From NCBI GenBank assembly GCA_046593355.1, contig JBKJNY010000155.1:62001-126000 (forward strand): a stretch of 64,000 nt of DNA. Direction: 5' to 3'. Shown piece by piece: positions 13,135 to 22,595 of the stretch; the stretch's first letter is position 1; the number at the start of each line of letters is the position of its first letter. Origin of the DNA: SXOA01 sp046593355 (GTDB taxonomy: Bacteria; Planctomycetota; Planctomycetia; Pirellulales; Pirellulaceae). A program made the position numbers and the translations under genes. Under the pieces are notes generated by a model, which saw only the letters and a list, made by a program, of their open reading frames with translations, did no database searches and had not been told where the DNA came from.

Positions 13135-14054
13135 GATTTCGTCATTGGCTGCCTGGTCATTCTCTTCTCCCCACGAATCTTCCGGGAGAACTGCGGCCCT
13201 TTCTCGTCCTTGAACCGGTGGGCGATTTCGTTAATCAGCGATCGCTTCTTAAGGTCAGCGAATGAAACGCTGTTGTCGAGCAGGCCAAGCTCATAGCCCA
13301 GTTCATCCGCGTAACCGGGTAGGAGCACACGATAATCGTAGGGGACGCGGCCGGGGGCGAGCTTGTTGATGTGCTCGACGATGTTGGTTGTGCAGTTGTT
13401 GCTGAGCGTATCGTAGAACTCCGGATGCTCGCGGAGCTGGTTGGCCCGCTTGAGCATATCCGTGAACAGGAGGCGTGCCATTTCGGACGTGGCGGTGGTG
13501 CGGTAGAGATAAACGTCACAATTGCGGTGTTCCGTCCGAGCCAAAATCAATTCCCGCTCGTCCGCAATGACATACACCAGCTCGTATTCCCCCAGCAGCC
13601 CGCGGGCCGCATCGTACTTTTCTCCCTGCTCCAGCCGCACTTCCACGCTGATGCCGACGTGGTCGCCATTGGCGAACCCAAAGGTGAGCATGGTGTGGGC
13701 GATGGCTTTGTTGTCGCTGAAGGGGACTACGATAAAGTCCACCGACTGGATTTGCTTCAGGTCATACGTCTTATCGTAATAATCGACAAGACAGTCACGA
13801 TAGGTCAGGAACTCACAATTCCGCACATTCTGAATCGTCACCTTGTCCTGCTCAAATTTCGCCTGGGCCAAGATCTTCAGCTCCGGAATCCAGTCACCCT
13901 CATTGCTCGGTTTCCTGCCCGTGAGCGGCTGGAAGAGAGAGGTGAGGGACGGCGGCGGGCTTGAGGGCTGTTGAGCCGTTTGCTGCGGGACCGACGCGCA
14001 GCCGCCAGCGGCCAGACCAGCCATCATCAACAGTGCCACGCGCGGAAGGCTCAT
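13128..14054 (-). CDS. DUF4105-type lipoprotein
   Basis: This 308-residue protein has the lipobox LAAGGC near residue 19, then a Pro/Ser-rich linker. The domain that follows contains RNCEFLTYRDCLVDYYDKTYDL, AHTMLTFGF, GEYELVYVIADE and the NNCTTNIVEHIN box. This pattern matches the DUF4105 (Lnb N-terminal periplasmic) family, proposed to be a papain-fold hydrolase at the cell envelope. The Cys and His of NNCTT and AHTMLTF would be the catalytic candidates. The last codons run into heptamer-repeat DNA, so the C-terminal tail may be recent. Confidence 0.75.
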   Translation of the reverse strand: MSLPRVALLMMAGLAAGGCASVPQQTAQQPSSPPPSLTSLFQPLTGRKPSNEGDWIPELKILAQAKFEQDKVTIQNVRNCEFLTYRDCLVDYYDKTYDLKQIQSVDFIVVPFSDNKAIAHTMLTFGFANGDHVGISVEVRLEQGEKYDAARGLLGEYELVYVIADERELILARTEHRNCDVYLYRTTATSEMARLLFTDMLKRANQLREHPEFYDTLSNNCTTNIVEHINKLAPGRVPYDYRVLLPGYADELGYELGLLDNSVSFADLKKRSLINEIAHRFKDEKGPQFSRKIRGEKRMTRQPMTKSE

Positions 14055-14148
14055 GGGCTCTACGCAAAAGGAGTCTGAACAGACTTTTTCCAGAATCGTA
14101 GGCAGTTAATACCGGGGCCGCCAAAATTTCGCAAGATAGCTTTCCCGT

Positions 14149-14222
14149 CTTATCTTTCTGCCTCCATCTTTCTGCCAGCCTCTGGGAATCTGCTGGCAGG
14201 AAAATGGAGGCAGAAAGATAGG
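14149..14222. repeat. Palindromic repeat of GGCAGAAAGATGGA tandem units
   Basis: The right arm (14192-14222) holds two direct units of about 14 bp, GGCAGGAAAATGGA and GGCAGAAAGATAGG. The left arm (14149-14179) holds their complements. A relative lies at 28352-28419. The repeat sits in the divergent gap between the lipoprotein and oxidoreductase genes. Confidence 0.65.
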
Positions 14223-14311
14223 AAGAAGGCCGAAATTGGGGCGCCAAGTAGCAATTGGAGCGCGCATGGGCTACCTTGCCAGTTCATCGCCGTCAGTCCA
14301 GGAGTTATGCC

Positions 14312-15412
14312 ATGCCAGCTAAACATCGGGTCGTCGTCATTGGCCATACCGGCCGCGGGAATTATGGTCACGGAATCGATACCGTCTGGAGCCGCCTCAA
14401 GGATACCTGCGAGGTACACGCGGTTTCCGACCCCGACGAATCGGGACGGGCCGAAGCGGCCAAACGGCTGGGGGTTTCCAAAACCTTTGCCGACTACCGG
14501 CAGATGCTCGACGAAATGAAGCCGACGATCGTCGGGATCGGTCCGCGGTGGGTGGACCAGCATCGGGACATGGTGCTGGCGGCAGCGGAGCGCGGGATTC
14601 ACATCTATATGGAGAAGCCCCTCTGCCGCAGCCCGGCGGAGGCGGACGAAATGGCCGCCGCCTGCCGGAAGCACGACGTGAAGCTGGCTCTGGCCCATCA
14701 AACCCGCTACAGCCCGAAGCTGCAGGTGCTGAAGGAGTTTATCGACGCGGGAAACCTGGGAGAACTCTTGGAGTTCCGCGGTCGCGGCAAGGAAGATGCC
14801 CGCGGCGGCTCCGAGGATTTATGGGTGCTCGGCAGCCATGTTATGAATCTCATCAACTTCTTTGGGGGCGACCCCCAATGGTGCTTCGCCCAGGTGAAAC
14901 AGGAGGGCCAGCCGATTGCCAAATCGCACTTAAAGGATGGCCCCGAAGGGCTCGGCCCGCTGGCAGGCGACACCGTCAGCGCGATGTATGGCATGGACGG
15001 CGGAGCGACCGCGTATTTTGGCTCCAAGCGGAATGCCAACGGCGGGCGCTTCGGCCTGACCATCTACGGCAGCAAGGGCGTCGTGGAAATCCTCACCGGC
15101 ACCCTCCCCAGCGTGCAGTTCCTCCCGGATCCCGCCTGGTCCGCCGGACGCAGCGGCAAAACGTGGGTTCCCATTTCTAGTGCCGGCGTCGGGAAGCCCG
15201 AGCCGCTTAGGGACGGCAGCGCGGATGAAGGAAATTACCTGGCCGTGCGGGACCTCCTCAGTGCGATCGAAAAAGACCGCGACCCGGAATGCAGCGTGGA
15301 CGAAGGGCGGACAACCATCGAGATGATCTGCGCTGTCTTTGAGTCGCAACGAATCGGCGGACCTGTCCTATGGCCGCTCAAGACGCGCGTGAATCCGCTG
15401 TCGCTGTTGTAG
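14312..15412 (+). CDS. Gfo/Idh/MocA-family oxidoreductase
   Basis: This 366-residue NAD(P)-dependent oxidoreductase has an N-terminal Rossmann fold starting VVVIGHTGRGNYGHGID. Next come the cofactor-site EKPLCRSPAEADEM with the expected Lys and the LAHQTRYSPKLQVLKEFI strand. The C-terminal mixed sheet domain is typical of the family. The substrate is probably a sugar or cyclitol. AGGAG lies 7 nt before the ATG at 14312; the longer frame from 14255 lacks such a site. The TAG stop lies inside the GTAG head of the REP doublet at 15409. The last residues PLSLL may therefore be close to the original end or slightly altered. Confidence 0.85.
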   Translation: MPAKHRVVVIGHTGRGNYGHGIDTVWSRLKDTCEVHAVSDPDESGRAEAAKRLGVSKTFADYRQMLDEMKPTIVGIGPRWVDQHRDMVLAAAERGIHIYMEKPLCRSPAEADEMAAACRKHDVKLALAHQTRYSPKLQVLKEFIDAGNLGELLEFRGRGKEDARGGSEDLWVLGSHVMNLINFFGGDPQWCFAQVKQEGQPIAKSHLKDGPEGLGPLAGDTVSAMYGMDGGATAYFGSKRNANGGRFGLTIYGSKGVVEILTGTLPSVQFLPDPAWSAGRSGKTWVPISSAGVGKPEPLRDGSADEGNYLAVRDLLSAIEKDRDPECSVDEGRTTIEMICAVFESQRIGGPVLWPLKTRVNPLSLL

Positions 15413-15538
15413 GGTGCATGAGCGCCAGCGAAATGCACGCGGGAAACAGCCGCCATCAGAACTCGTCGTCCTTGGGGACCACGGAACAAGCAATCGACGT
15501 CCATCACGCGTGTATGGCGCTCCGCTTATACACCCTAC
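15409..15538. repeat. GTAGGGTGCAT REP doublet, copy A (130 bp)
   Basis: The left arm starts GTAGGGTGCATGAGCG and runs to ATGCACGCG at 15441. The right arm is an inverted related arm ending ...CACCCTAC at 15538. Each arm is itself a small palindrome (GTGCAT...ATGCAC). The left arm is the 33-nt version and the right arm the 32-nt version. The first GTAG overlaps the TAG stop of the oxidoreductase gene. Confidence 0.85.
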
Positions 15539-15552
15539 ATTTGGAGGAACCC

Positions 15553-16881
15553 ATGACCGCCCGTTCATATTTTCCAGTCAGGCTCACGCTGGTTGCCTCT
15601 TTCTTCGCGGTTCTCGCGGCCATTTCGGCCGCGCCTACGCCCGCCCGCGGCGAAACTCCCCGCGAATGGGCCGCCGAACATGTGGAAGAGCTGTTCCAGC
15701 TCTACCAGTTTTTCCACACCCATCCCGAGCTCTCCTTTCAGGAGAAGGAAACGGCGGCTCGCCTGGCGAAGGAGTTGAAGGCCGTCGGCGTGGAAGTCAC
15801 GGAAGGGGTCGGCGGCACCGGCGTGGTCGGTGTGCTGAAGAACGGCAAAGGACCGCTGGTGATGCTGCGGACGGATCTCGATGCACTGCCCGTGACCGAG
15901 CTGACCGGCCTGGCCTATGCATCGAAAGTCAAAGTGAAAGACCCCAGCGGCGTGGAAGTCGGCGTGATGCACGCCTGCGGGCACGACATCCACATCACCA
16001 ACCTGGTGGCGATGGCACGCTACTTCTCCACGCACAAGGACCAGTGGGCCGGCACGCTCATGTTTCTCGGCCAGCCGGCCGAAGAGCGGGGGAGCGGAGC
16101 CAAGAAGATGCTCGACGACAAATTGTTCGAGCGGTTCGGCAAGCCCGATTTTGCCCTGGCCCTGCACTGTGACTCGACGCTCGCCAGCGACCAGGTCGGC
16201 TGCCGCGGGGGCTTCATGCTCGCCAATGTAGATAGCGTGGACATCACCATTCGCGGACGCGGCGGGCACGGGGCCATGCCGCACACCACGGTCGATCCCA
16301 TCGTCACCGCCGCCCAGCTCATCCTCTCGCTGCAAACCATCGTCAGCCGCGAGATGAAGCCGACCGACCCGGCCGTCGTCACCGTCGGCTCCATCCACGG
16401 CGGCACCAAGCACAACATCATTGGCGACACCTGCACTTTGCAGATCACGGTACGGAGCTATTCCGACAGCGTCCGCGCGCACCTGCTCAAATCCATCCAG
16501 ACCAAAGCCGACGCCATCTCCGCCGCCGCCGGGGCGCAGAAGCCGCTGATCGCCATTTCGGAAGGCACCCCCGCGATGTTCAATGACGAGAAGCTCGCCG
16601 CCCGCATGTCGAAAGTGTTTCAGGACGAGTTCGGCTTGGAGAAAGTCATCCCTGGCGAGCCCTCGATGGGAGGCGAAGACTTCAGCCAGTACGGCCGTGC
16701 GGGCGTCCCTATCCTGATGTTCCGCGTCGGCACCGTCGAACCGGCTCGCCTGGAGCGGCTCAAGAAACTCGAAGCAGTTCCCTCGCTCCATTCTCCGCTT
16801 TTCTATCCCGACGCTGAACCGACCCTCATTACTGCCGCCCACAGCATGATTTCCGCCACGCTGGAATTGATGAAGAAGTAA
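15553..16881 (+). CDS. Secreted M20-family amidohydrolase
   Basis: This 442-residue zinc hydrolase has a signal peptide (about residues 8-33, LTLVASFFAVLAAISAAP). The M20D (hippuricase/IAA-amino-acid hydrolase) motifs follow in order: HTHPELSFQEKET, LRTDLDALPVTE, HACGHDIH, GQPAEERGSGAKKM, and the dimerisation-domain GGHGAMPHTTVDP. It should cleave N-acyl amino acids or small peptides outside the cytoplasm. The ATG at 15553 has GGAGG upstream; the longer frame translates the REP doublet. It is followed by DUF6807 after 90 bp, so co-transcription is possible. Confidence 0.9.
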   Translation: MTARSYFPVRLTLVASFFAVLAAISAAPTPARGETPREWAAEHVEELFQLYQFFHTHPELSFQEKETAARLAKELKAVGVEVTEGVGGTGVVGVLKNGKGPLVMLRTDLDALPVTELTGLAYASKVKVKDPSGVEVGVMHACGHDIHITNLVAMARYFSTHKDQWAGTLMFLGQPAEERGSGAKKMLDDKLFERFGKPDFALALHCDSTLASDQVGCRGGFMLANVDSVDITIRGRGGHGAMPHTTVDPIVTAAQLILSLQTIVSREMKPTDPAVVTVGSIHGGTKHNIIGDTCTLQITVRSYSDSVRAHLLKSIQTKADAISAAAGAQKPLIAISEGTPAMFNDEKLAARMSKVFQDEFGLEKVIPGEPSMGGEDFSQYGRAGVPILMFRVGTVEPARLERLKKLEAVPSLHSPLFYPDAEPTLITAAHSMISATLELMKK

Positions 16882-16908
16882 GGTGGGGTAGGCTTCCAAC
16901 CTGCCCAG
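16882..16908 (+). repeat. GGTGGGGTAGGCTTCC-type REP
   Basis: This unit starts one base after the TAA stop of the M20 gene. The core GTAGGCTTCCAACCTGCC contains a short AGGCT/ACCT stem. Relatives lie at 1876, 34712, 49306 and 58173. Confidence 0.6.
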
Positions 16909-16971
16909 AGCTTCCTTGACTCTTTCATTTCGACTCGTCTCATCCTGCTTACTCCCTTGGAAATCGCTTCC

Positions 16972-18231
16972 ATGAAGTGCCTGCCTCCAGTACTGCTATC
17001 TCTCATTCTTCTTGCCTCCCCAGCTTCCGCGGAAGTCAAGAAATACAAGTTCGTCCTTCATGCCGGCGCACATGACCGTCTGCAAACTCCGGTGAAGGTG
17101 CCAGTGCTGCTTCCCAAATCGCTGGTCGATGCTCATGCTGAAATTGTCGATAGCGATGGCAAACGCTATCCTGCTCAGGTCACTCGCGGGTCGCTGCTGA
17201 GCCTTCCCCGCCCTGGACAAGACGCCGATACACCCGTGGAAATTGTTTTTCTCGCTCCGCCCCTGAAAGCGAGCCAGACTCTCACGCTTGGAGCGCTCGT
17301 CCGCAACGAAGGAAATGTGCCACCGAGGACCACCAAGTGGACCGACACTCCCGGCCAATTCACGGAACTCTCTTTCACCGGCCGGCCGGTGCTCCGCTAC
17401 ATGCACGCCGCGCTGGACGAAACGACCAAAGACACTCGCTCCGCCACCTTCAAGCCGTACCATCACGTCTATGACCCCACGGGAAAAATCCTGCTGACCA
17501 AGGGTCCCGGGGGGCTTTTTCCGCATCACCGCGGCGTCTTCTATGGCTTCAACCGCATCAGCTACGGCGACGGGAAGAAAGCGGATGTGTGGCACTGCAA
17601 CACCGGCGAATACCAGTCGCACGAGCAGTTCGTGTCCGCGGAAGCGGGGCCGGTCCTGGGCCGGCACGTCTGCCGCATCGCCTGGCATGGGCAGGGCGGC
17701 GAGGTCTTTGCCGAAGAATTGCGGGAGCTGACCGCCTACAACACGCCGGGGGGCACGCTGATCGAGTTCGCCTCGCGGCTCGAATCGAAAGTGGGGAAGC
17801 TTCGACTGGACGGAGATCCGCAACATGCCGGCTTTCAGTTTCGGGCGACGCAGGAAGTGCCGGATAAGACCGCGAAGCTCACTTACTACCTCCGCCCCGA
17901 CGGCAAGGGAGAGCCGGGAAAGTTTCGCAATTGGGACGCCAAGATCCGCGACCCGAAGACGGTCAATCTTCCCTGGCATGCCCTCTCCTTCGTGGTGAAC
18001 GACCAGCGCTATACCTGCTGCTATCTCGACCGGCTGGAGAACCCCAAGGAAGCCCGCTCCAGCGAACGCGACTACGGCCGCTTCGGCAGCTATTTTGAAT
18101 ACGACCTGGATAGCGTCAGGCCGCTGGACGTGAACTACCGATTGTGGCTGCAAGAAGGGGAGATGACCGGCGAGCAGGTGCAACGCCTGGCGGATGACTT
18201 CGTGCAGCCCGTGAAGGTTAGCCAGGAATGA
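16972..18231 (+). CDS. Secreted DUF6807 (PmoA-like) protein
   Basis: This 419-residue protein starts with a signal peptide (about residues 2-18, ending ASAEVK). The body contains GGLFPHHRGVFYGFN, VWHCNTGEYQSHEQF and a late RSSERDYGRFGSYFEYDL. These are the hallmarks of the DUF6807 family, annotated in planctomycetes as 'PmoA family' although it is not a methane monooxygenase subunit. The conserved His-rich HHRGVFYG segment suggests a carbohydrate-related or metal site. An in-frame TTG lies at 16957; ATG 16972 gives a normal signal peptide. The stop overlaps the convergent FkbM gene by 14 bp. Confidence 0.8.
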   Translation: MKCLPPVLLSLILLASPASAEVKKYKFVLHAGAHDRLQTPVKVPVLLPKSLVDAHAEIVDSDGKRYPAQVTRGSLLSLPRPGQDADTPVEIVFLAPPLKASQTLTLGALVRNEGNVPPRTTKWTDTPGQFTELSFTGRPVLRYMHAALDETTKDTRSATFKPYHHVYDPTGKILLTKGPGGLFPHHRGVFYGFNRISYGDGKKADVWHCNTGEYQSHEQFVSAEAGPVLGRHVCRIAWHGQGGEVFAEELRELTAYNTPGGTLIEFASRLESKVGKLRLDGDPQHAGFQFRATQEVPDKTAKLTYYLRPDGKGEPGKFRNWDAKIRDPKTVNLPWHALSFVVNDQRYTCCYLDRLENPKEARSSERDYGRFGSYFEYDLDSVRPLDVNYRLWLQEGEMTGEQVQRLADDFVQPVKVSQE

Positions 18232-19105
18232 TCTTGGGAGCATGCACGCAGACCACGTTCGTGATTGTCTCGCGCACCTGGTCAAAGTAAGGCTGGTCCG
18301 TGTCGAGCATCACGTCCGGTCGTTCCGCAACCTTCGTCTCCACGCGGCCGATTTCCCCCAGATATCGCACGCACTCGCATGGATCAATGCCGGTGCGGCG
18401 GAATACCTCCCGGTGAGCCTCCAACGCCACAACCCACGCGGATGCATTGGCCAGCGTCTGCCGCGCTCCGCGAAGAACGGCCAGCTCTCCTCCTTCGACG
18501 TCAATTTTCAGGGCGACGGGCTCACCGGGCGCGATGCCCAGGTTGTCGATGCGAACCACGTCGAGTTCCCCCTTCTCGTCCGCCGCCAGGAACCGCGAAT
18601 GGTCCGACGGATCTTTCGGGGAATAGGCCAGCGTTCCCCGTCCGCGAAAATCAGCCGCGGCGGACGAAACCGCGCGCCCTGGAAATGGCAATTGCGTCAG
18701 GTTCCTTTGCAGGTAGGCGAAAGGCAGCGGGTTCGGCTCGAGGGCGATGACTTCCTTGAGCTCTCGGCAGCCGGCGGCGACGAGCGCGGTGAGGATGCCG
18801 ATATCCGCCCCGCAATCGATCCAGGTCGCTGGCTGTGGGAAGGCGTCAATCGTGCCTGTCAGCAATTTCACCAGCGGCCGCTCATAGGCCAGCAGGTCCG
18901 GCAGCGCCAACTGGTTCACGCGGCGATAAAGCGGCACGTCGACGCATACCCGCGCGCTGAGCTTGTACCGGCAGTCGTAATCCAGCCAGCCCACCCGCTC
19001 GGCGAGCTCAATCATCTGAAAGCCACCACGAATCCGGTTGCGGATGAGCCATTTGGCCAGGCGGAAATGCCAGGGGGGCGAAGTACGGAGGGGATATTTC
19101 GGCAC
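18218..19105 (-). CDS. FkbM-family methyltransferase
   Basis: This protein of about 295 residues has a SAM-binding motif TWIDCGADIGILTALV, then VIALEPNPLPFAYLQRNL, and the FkbM signature PVALKIDVEGGELAVLRGA with a following HREVF. Relatives O-methylate sugars or lipids of the cell surface. The frame is open far upstream, but that part lies inside the DUF1549/1553 gene. The best start is GTG 19105, 8 nt after that gene's stop. There is no clear Shine-Dalgarno sequence, so translational coupling is likely. It is the last gene of the minus-strand cluster 24008-18218. Confidence 0.75.
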   Translation of the reverse strand: MPKYPLRTSPPWHFRLAKWLIRNRIRGGFQMIELAERVGWLDYDCRYKLSARVCVDVPLYRRVNQLALPDLLAYERPLVKLLTGTIDAFPQPATWIDCGADIGILTALVAAGCRELKEVIALEPNPLPFAYLQRNLTQLPFPGRAVSSAAADFRGRGTLAYSPKDPSDHSRFLAADEKGELDVVRIDNLGIAPGEPVALKIDVEGGELAVLRGARQTLANASAWVVALEAHREVFRRTGIDPCECVRYLGEIGRVETKVAERPDVMLDTDQPYFDQVRETITNVVCVHAPKIIPG

Positions 19106-19113
19106 AAAGGGGG

Positions 19114-21057
19114 CTAATCGAGGTAGAGGAACTCGTTTGTATTGAACATCGCCAGGCAGAGTTGGACGAGAGCGGCATCGGGCGCACTTCCTTCGCGGTG
19201 GAGCAGCTCGTCTTGCCGGGCGAGAAAGTCCGTCAGCGTCTTGAGCTCCTGCTCCGTCGGCGAGCGTCCCCAGGTACGACGGCACGCGAGGGTGATGCGA
19301 AACGATACTTCTGCCGGGGCATCGCGCAGCACTTCGGCTGCGAGGTGCTGCGCGCAGCCGAGCGAGAACTCCGAATTGAACAGCAGCAGCGATTGCGGGG
19401 CGGTGGTGCTGCGGCCGCGGAGCGGGCAACTGGCGTTGGGGTCGGGGCGGTCGAAGGCTTCGAATAGCGGGTAGCGGAGGTTCCGCCGGGCAAAAATGTA
19501 GATGCTGCGGCGAGCGGCATCGGATGGGTTCTCGCTGGCCTTCCATTGGTTGGGAAGCAGCGTCTTGGTCAATTCCTCCGGTAGCGGCGGCATTACGCCC
19601 GGTCCTTCGCGGCGGAGATCCAGTTGCCCGCTGGCGGCGAGCATGGCATCGCGAATGGCTTCCCCTTCCAGCCGGCGGGGCTTACGCGATGCCTGGCGAT
19701 AGGCCGCCGAGCAGACCATTTGCCGATGCAGCTTCTTGATGCTCCAGCCGTTCGTCATCAGCTCGCTGGCCAGCCAGTCGAGCAATTCCGGATGGGACGG
19801 CGCGGTTCCCATAATGCCGAAGTCACTCGGCGACTCGACGATTCCCTTGCCGAAATGATGCTGCCAGAGCCGGTTCGCCATCACACGGCTGGTGAGGGGA
19901 TGGGTGGGGCTGGTAAGCCAGCGGGCGAGGGCGGTTCTTGGCGAGCGGGGGGCGTGAGCCCCCTGATTCTGCGCGTCCCCCATGGATGTAGTATCAGGGG
20001 GCTTCAGCAGAACCCGCAAGAACGCCGGCTGCACTTCCATCCCCGGCCGCTGCCAATCGCCCCGTATCCACAGCCGGGCGGGGCCTTTGAATTTTTCATC
20101 CGTGTGGAGCGCCGTGACGGAGACGTCCTTTTGCAAGCTCACCGCCGGCTCAAAGAACGCCCGCAGCCGATAGAAGTCCGCCTGGCTGAGAGGGTCGTAC
20201 TTATGATCATGGCACTGGGCACAGCCGATTTGCAAACCCATGAAGACGGAGCCGATGGTCCCCGTGACTTCATTGAGCAGCTCATGCTTCCGCTGTTCCT
20301 GCGAATTGATATCCGGCATATCCGGCCCGGAAAGACAGAACATGGTGGGAATGGAAGCTCGCGTCAGAGGTTGCTGCTTGGGCTTCGATCCATCCGATAT
20401 TTCAGATTTGAAATTTGAGATTTGAGACGCTATTTCCTCTGACTCCTGCCCCCTGACTCCTGACCCCTGCTCGTCCCCTGCCACCTGCCGAGTCACGAAC
20501 TCGTCATACGGCATGTCCGCGTTCAGGGCCCCCACGACCCAGTCGCGGAATCGCCACGCCTCTTTCCGCACGAGGTCATGTTCGTACCCATCTGTCTCCG
20601 CAAAGCGGGCCAGATCGAGCCAGTGCTGCCCCCAGCGCTCGCCGTGGGCGGGCGACTCCAGCAAGCGATCCACTAACCTCTCATACGCATCGGGGGATGC
20701 GTCGTTGGTGAATACCTCGATTTCCGCCAGCGTTGGCGGCAGGCCAGTCAGGTCGAAACTAAGTCTCCTCAGCAGCGTCTCGCGGCCGGCTTCATCGCCA
20801 AGTGGCGTTTTCCTTTCTGCGAGCTTGAGCAATGCAAACCGATCAATCCCGCCCCGGTACCAGCCTACCGCATCCGCCACCTCCGGCAATTTCCCCCGCA
20901 CTACCGGCTGGAAGCTCCAGTGTTGGCGGTCGGTTTCCGTAAGAGGTGGTTCTTGATAGTCCGCGGTCGTTGCCGTCGGTTCAACAGCAAGGGCGGAGAT
21001 CGGCGCACAACTGCCAATTGCCAAAACCAACTTCAGAACTATTTCCCTTATCAACAC
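19114..21057 (-). CDS. DUF1549/DUF1553 domain protein, exported
   Basis: This 647-residue protein has an N-terminal signal-like segment (about residues 5-25). The DUF1549 region (LLRRLSFDLTGLPPT, ERWGQHWLDLARFAETDGYE) is followed by the CAQCHDHKYDP motif and then DUF1553 (NRLWQHHFGKGIVESPSDFG, CLRGRSTTAPQSLLLFN). These planctomycete proteins are usually paired with DUF1501 and are thought to act in extracytoplasmic polymer or redox metabolism. The usual N-terminal cytochrome c domain is absent, leaving CAQCH as the only CxxCH. An insertion of heptamer repeats encodes a low-complexity loop at about residues 197-222. Start is GTG 21057. Confidence 0.85.
   Translation of the reverse strand: MLIREIVLKLVLAIGSCAPISALAVEPTATTADYQEPPLTETDRQHWSFQPVVRGKLPEVADAVGWYRGGIDRFALLKLAERKTPLGDEAGRETLLRRLSFDLTGLPPTLAEIEVFTNDASPDAYERLVDRLLESPAHGERWGQHWLDLARFAETDGYEHDLVRKEAWRFRDWVVGALNADMPYDEFVTRQVAGDEQGSGVRGQESEEIASQISNFKSEISDGSKPKQQPLTRASIPTMFCLSGPDMPDINSQEQRKHELLNEVTGTIGSVFMGLQIGCAQCHDHKYDPLSQADFYRLRAFFEPAVSLQKDVSVTALHTDEKFKGPARLWIRGDWQRPGMEVQPAFLRVLLKPPDTTSMGDAQNQGAHAPRSPRTALARWLTSPTHPLTSRVMANRLWQHHFGKGIVESPSDFGIMGTAPSHPELLDWLASELMTNGWSIKKLHRQMVCSAAYRQASRKPRRLEGEAIRDAMLAASGQLDLRREGPGVMPPLPEELTKTLLPNQWKASENPSDAARRSIYIFARRNLRYPLFEAFDRPDPNASCPLRGRSTTAPQSLLLFNSEFSLGCAQHLAAEVLRDAPAEVSFRITLACRRTWGRSPTEQELKTLTDFLARQDELLHREGSAPDAALVQLCLAMFNTNEFLYLD
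20405..20469. repeat. Two heptamer arrays inside the DUF1549/1553 coding sequence
   Basis: GATTTGA-AATTTGA-GATTTGA at 20405-20425 and four CTGACTC-like units plus CTG at 20439-20469 keep a strict period of seven. The reading frame stays open and yields the polar loop GSGVRGQESEEIASQISNFK. Similar arrays elsewhere in the window are intergenic. Confidence 0.75.
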
Positions 21058-21087
21058 TTCTAAGTCCTATTGCATGGCGTCCACTCT

Positions 21088-22584
21088 TCATTTCAACGCT
21101 TGCGGAAACTGCCTACGACCATAGATTAGGAGGAACGCGAGCCCTTCTTTCCTGAGCGGATCGTCTTCGGACAAATGCTGCACGCACTCATTGATGTCTT
21201 TGCATTGGGCAAAACGCTGTGCGAATATCTCGTTTCCACAACCCGCCGAGCTTGGCCTAGGTCGTAAGCCGAGTTCGAGCGCCTGATGCCATTCCTTGCG
21301 ATTGATATAGAGTTGCTCCAGCCTCTCCATGGCATTGCGCATGATGTCGCGATCCAGAGATGGGTGATCAATCACTGCGGTCATTGGTGCGGTGGCCAAC
21401 TTGAGTGCGTCATACTCCTCCTGAGGTCTCCCAAAGTCACGTTCTCGATTCGCGATCATCGCCCAGGCCACACCTGCAGCTGAAGTTCCTGGATACTGGT
21501 CCATTGCCCGATGCAAGATCAGAAGCTTTTGGGCATCGTCCGACCTTGCCCGATATTCTCCGGCGATCAGGAGGTAGGCAGTCGCCGCTAGGCTCCACTG
21601 TGGGTCTTCCAAACGAAACTTCTCGATGAGTGCGAGAGCCTCTGCCAACTCGCCACTTTCGATATACGTTTGCACGTAACTAAATCTGGCCCGATTTGCT
21701 GCCAGTGACTTGGGATAGGCCGTCCAGTATCTCTGATACAGCTTCTTGGCCTCGTCGATTGCTGGCGGCGTTTTGGGTGCGGCCACAAGCTGGGCAATCG
21801 CAAACAGGCTATGGGCCTTTTCGCATTCATGAACACCCGATTGGAGAATTTCTCGGTAGGCAGCCAACGCACGTTTTGAAGAACCGTTGGGCCGCGCCGA
21901 TTCATCCGCGATTATCTTCAGTATTGCAAGGTGGGTTCTTTTAGTCGTTCCTCGCGCATCGAGCTGCTTCAAATACTGTTCGAGGGTCGATGCCAAGTCA
22001 TGCCTTTGGTCTAAACCAGCAGCGCCAACCACACCGATCCGACAGTAGAGCGTCTTTGGATACTTGTCGACAAGCTCTTCTGCCAGTCGCGAAGCACTCT
22101 CCGTATCTTTGTGGTCGTAACTGATTGCCAGAATCTGGTCGTAAATCACCTTAGCCTGCTGCTCGCGCAGCTGCTCTGGCGTAGGCACCTCGCCAGCAAT
22201 CTTCTGCGAAGAAAGGAACTTGCCGGCCACATCTCCCCACTCCTTGAGGTCTCCGTAAGTGGACGCGTTCCAAAGGGGAAGATTCTCTAGGTATGCCGTA
22301 TACAATTGCTGTTGGCGGCGTGTATCCTTGCCTTTCTCTGCAAGCGATATCTCCTTCAACAATTCAAAGCGAACGTCGTTGGGATACGCCAACAGAAACG
22401 CCTCGTCGAATCTATCCGACCGAATTGCATCCTGTGCCCGCTGGAGGGGCGTTTTGATAACCGCGGGCGGCGCAGCGCATAGATTTGTTGGATTTGGCGA
22501 TGTGAAGAGCGACCATATCACGACCGACGTAAAGCCAACGGCGCAGGCGGCTTTGCCGAATCGGAATGAAGTACAGAAATTCAT
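21088..22584 (-). CDS. Exported TPR-like repeat protein
   Basis: This 498-residue protein has one N-terminal hydrophobic segment (about residues 14-32) and then a largely helical body. Helix pairs recur in the manner of tetratricopeptide repeats (for example EAFLLAYPNDVRFELLKEISLA, EAKKLYQRYWTAYPKSLAANRARFSYV, EYDALKLATAP). TPR scaffolds bind proteins. It lies between the DUF1501 gene (11-bp gap) and the DUF1549/1553 gene (30-bp gap), so it may link the two or tether them to the membrane. ATG 22584 is chosen because the longer frame lies inside DUF1501. Family assignment is by pattern only. Confidence 0.7.
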   Translation of the reverse strand: MNFCTSFRFGKAACAVGFTSVVIWSLFTSPNPTNLCAAPPAVIKTPLQRAQDAIRSDRFDEAFLLAYPNDVRFELLKEISLAEKGKDTRRQQQLYTAYLENLPLWNASTYGDLKEWGDVAGKFLSSQKIAGEVPTPEQLREQQAKVIYDQILAISYDHKDTESASRLAEELVDKYPKTLYCRIGVVGAAGLDQRHDLASTLEQYLKQLDARGTTKRTHLAILKIIADESARPNGSSKRALAAYREILQSGVHECEKAHSLFAIAQLVAAPKTPPAIDEAKKLYQRYWTAYPKSLAANRARFSYVQTYIESGELAEALALIEKFRLEDPQWSLAATAYLLIAGEYRARSDDAQKLLILHRAMDQYPGTSAAGVAWAMIANRERDFGRPQEEYDALKLATAPMTAVIDHPSLDRDIMRNAMERLEQLYINRKEWHQALELGLRPRPSSAGCGNEIFAQRFAQCKDINECVQHLSEDDPLRKEGLAFLLIYGRRQFPQALK

Positions 22585-22595
22585 GACGATGGTCT

